From NCBI GenBank assembly GCA_002786025.1, contig NHNW01000022.1, forward strand, positions 62,001 to 126,000: a stretch of DNA of 64,000 nucleotides, read 5' to 3'. Shown here piece after piece: positions 63,459-64,000 of the stretch. The notes below the pieces were generated by a model. That model searched no databases, was not told the DNA's origin, and saw nothing but the letters and a program-made list of their open reading frames with translations. Source of the DNA: Zasmidium citrigriseum (Eukaryota > Ascomycota > Dothideomycetes > Mycosphaerellales > Mycosphaerellaceae). Positions within the stretch are counted from its first letter, which is position 1; the number at the start of each line of letters is the position of its first letter. The translations under genes were made by a program, and so were the position numbers.

Positions 63459-63587
63459 TTTGAGACTCTAGTTACTTTTGGGACTAGCGTGCGGGTCGCT
63501 CCGCTGACGATCTGAAATCTCAAGGCACCGCACCTCAATCCACACATCTTCCATCTTCACTTCCCACTCTTCCCCACTGTCGCCAAC

Positions 63588-64000
63588 ATGGTGCGCAAAC
63601 TCAAGCATCATGAGCAGAAGCTCCTGCGAAAAGTCGACTTCGTCAACTACCCCTCCGACGACCAACACCGCGCCGCAGCCGTCATCCGACGATACTCGGT
63701 CTCGAATCCAGCCGACTACTCTTCATACAACCGCCTGGCGGGGAAGCTGAGGCACTTGGCACATCGCATCGCACTTCTACCACCCGAGTCGCCTTTCCGG
63801 CGGAAGCAGGAGGATTTGTTGTTGGAGAAGCTTCACGACATGGGCTTGCTGGGCATTGGTGGTGAGGGCAAGGGCAAGCTGAGCGACGTTGAGAGGAAGA
63901 TTACTGTCTCTGCCTTTTGCAGGAGGAGACTCGGAGTCGTGATGACTCGTCTGAGGATGGCGGAGACGGTCAGCGCGGCCAACAAGTTCGTCGAGCAGGG
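63588..64000 (+). CDS. IMP3: U3 snoRNP protein Imp3, 3' end beyond window
   Basis: The visible 137 codons match the Imp3 family strongly from the start: MVRKLKHHEQKLLRKVDF, YNRLAGKLRHLAHRIALLPP, and VSAFCRRRLGVVMTRLRMAE. Imp3 is an S4-like RNA-binding protein of the U3 snoRNP that helps the U3/pre-rRNA duplex in small-subunit processing in the nucleolus. The S4 RNA-binding motif begins at LGVVMTRLRMAET and runs off the window. No intron is seen in the visible part. The ATG at 63588 (accATGg-like context, aacATGgtg) gives the conserved first residues. Confidence 0.95.
   Translation, partial: MVRKLKHHEQKLLRKVDFVNYPSDDQHRAAAVIRRYSVSNPADYSSYNRLAGKLRHLAHRIALLPPESPFRRKQEDLLLEKLHDMGLLGIGGEGKGKLSDVERKITVSAFCRRRLGVVMTRLRMAETVSAANKFVEQ

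Noticed and set aside
1..64000. tRNA or rRNA genes
   Set aside because: By eye I found no paired A- and B-box with cloverleaf and no rRNA text; a tRNAscan-SE run would settle it.

Overview
The window is nuclear DNA of a filamentous ascomycete, most likely a Dothideomycete (inference). It has short introns of about 48-60 nt with GTAAGT/GTATGT donors and CTAAC/CTGAC branch sites. It also carries fungus-specific families: Zn2Cys6 factors, a HET-domain gene, a fungal class-X hybrid histidine kinase, and GH28. One ambiguous base (N) lies at 22013. I recognised no tRNA, rRNA, transposon or CRISPR array.

Layout. 1-4.5 kb: the 5' part of a Zn2Cys6 regulator running off the left edge, a GNAT-like acetyltransferase with an odd in-frame tail, and an F-box-like gene. 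5.1-19.9 kb is mostly housekeeping: cytosolic AsnRS, dihydrolipoamide dehydrogenase, a CorA-type Mg2+ transporter, an RRT8/EI24-like membrane protein, the PP2A methyltransferase PPM1, a J-like protein without HPD, a lysine-rich protein that shares its C-terminal motif, and the mitochondrial ABC transporter ATM1. 20.5-28.6 kb: an FAD monooxygenase, two tandem F-box paralogues, an ER-lumenal DnaJ (SCJ1 type, HDEL) and a P450. 29.2-37.0 kb is accessory: a possible 61-aa gene, a HET gene broken by two in-frame stops, a secreted protein of unknown family and a secreted GH28 enzyme.

37.0-43.9 kb is the most unusual part. Four diverged copies of a non-coding module lie on the plus strand, interleaved with two paralogous lysine-rich protein genes on the minus strand. 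Read as RNA, the copies keep the same helices through compensatory base changes. Three copies end in an intron-like segment with a strongly conserved hairpin, branch site and acceptor. I read this as an unrecognised structured RNA family that has spread by segmental duplication.

44.0-64.0 kb: a 2399-aa hybrid histidine kinase with an N-terminal pseudokinase and an AAA-type module, an ankyrin/dilute-domain protein, allantoicase, the 18S rRNA dimethylase DIM1, a repeat-rich 2.3-kb spacer, an unknown protein with an atypical cysteine cluster and SIM-like motifs, HIS7, and the start of IMP3 (cut by the right edge).

Exon models come from reading splice sites by eye. Each multi-exon model given as complete sums to a whole number of codons, which supports the junctions, but none has transcript evidence. 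The genes are mostly independent single-gene units. The functional groupings I see are ribosome biogenesis (DIM1, IMP3), divergent promoters (RRT8-like/PPM1, ATM1/FMO, HK/ANK-DIL, HIS7/IMP3), and the RNA-module/lysine-rich gene pairs.
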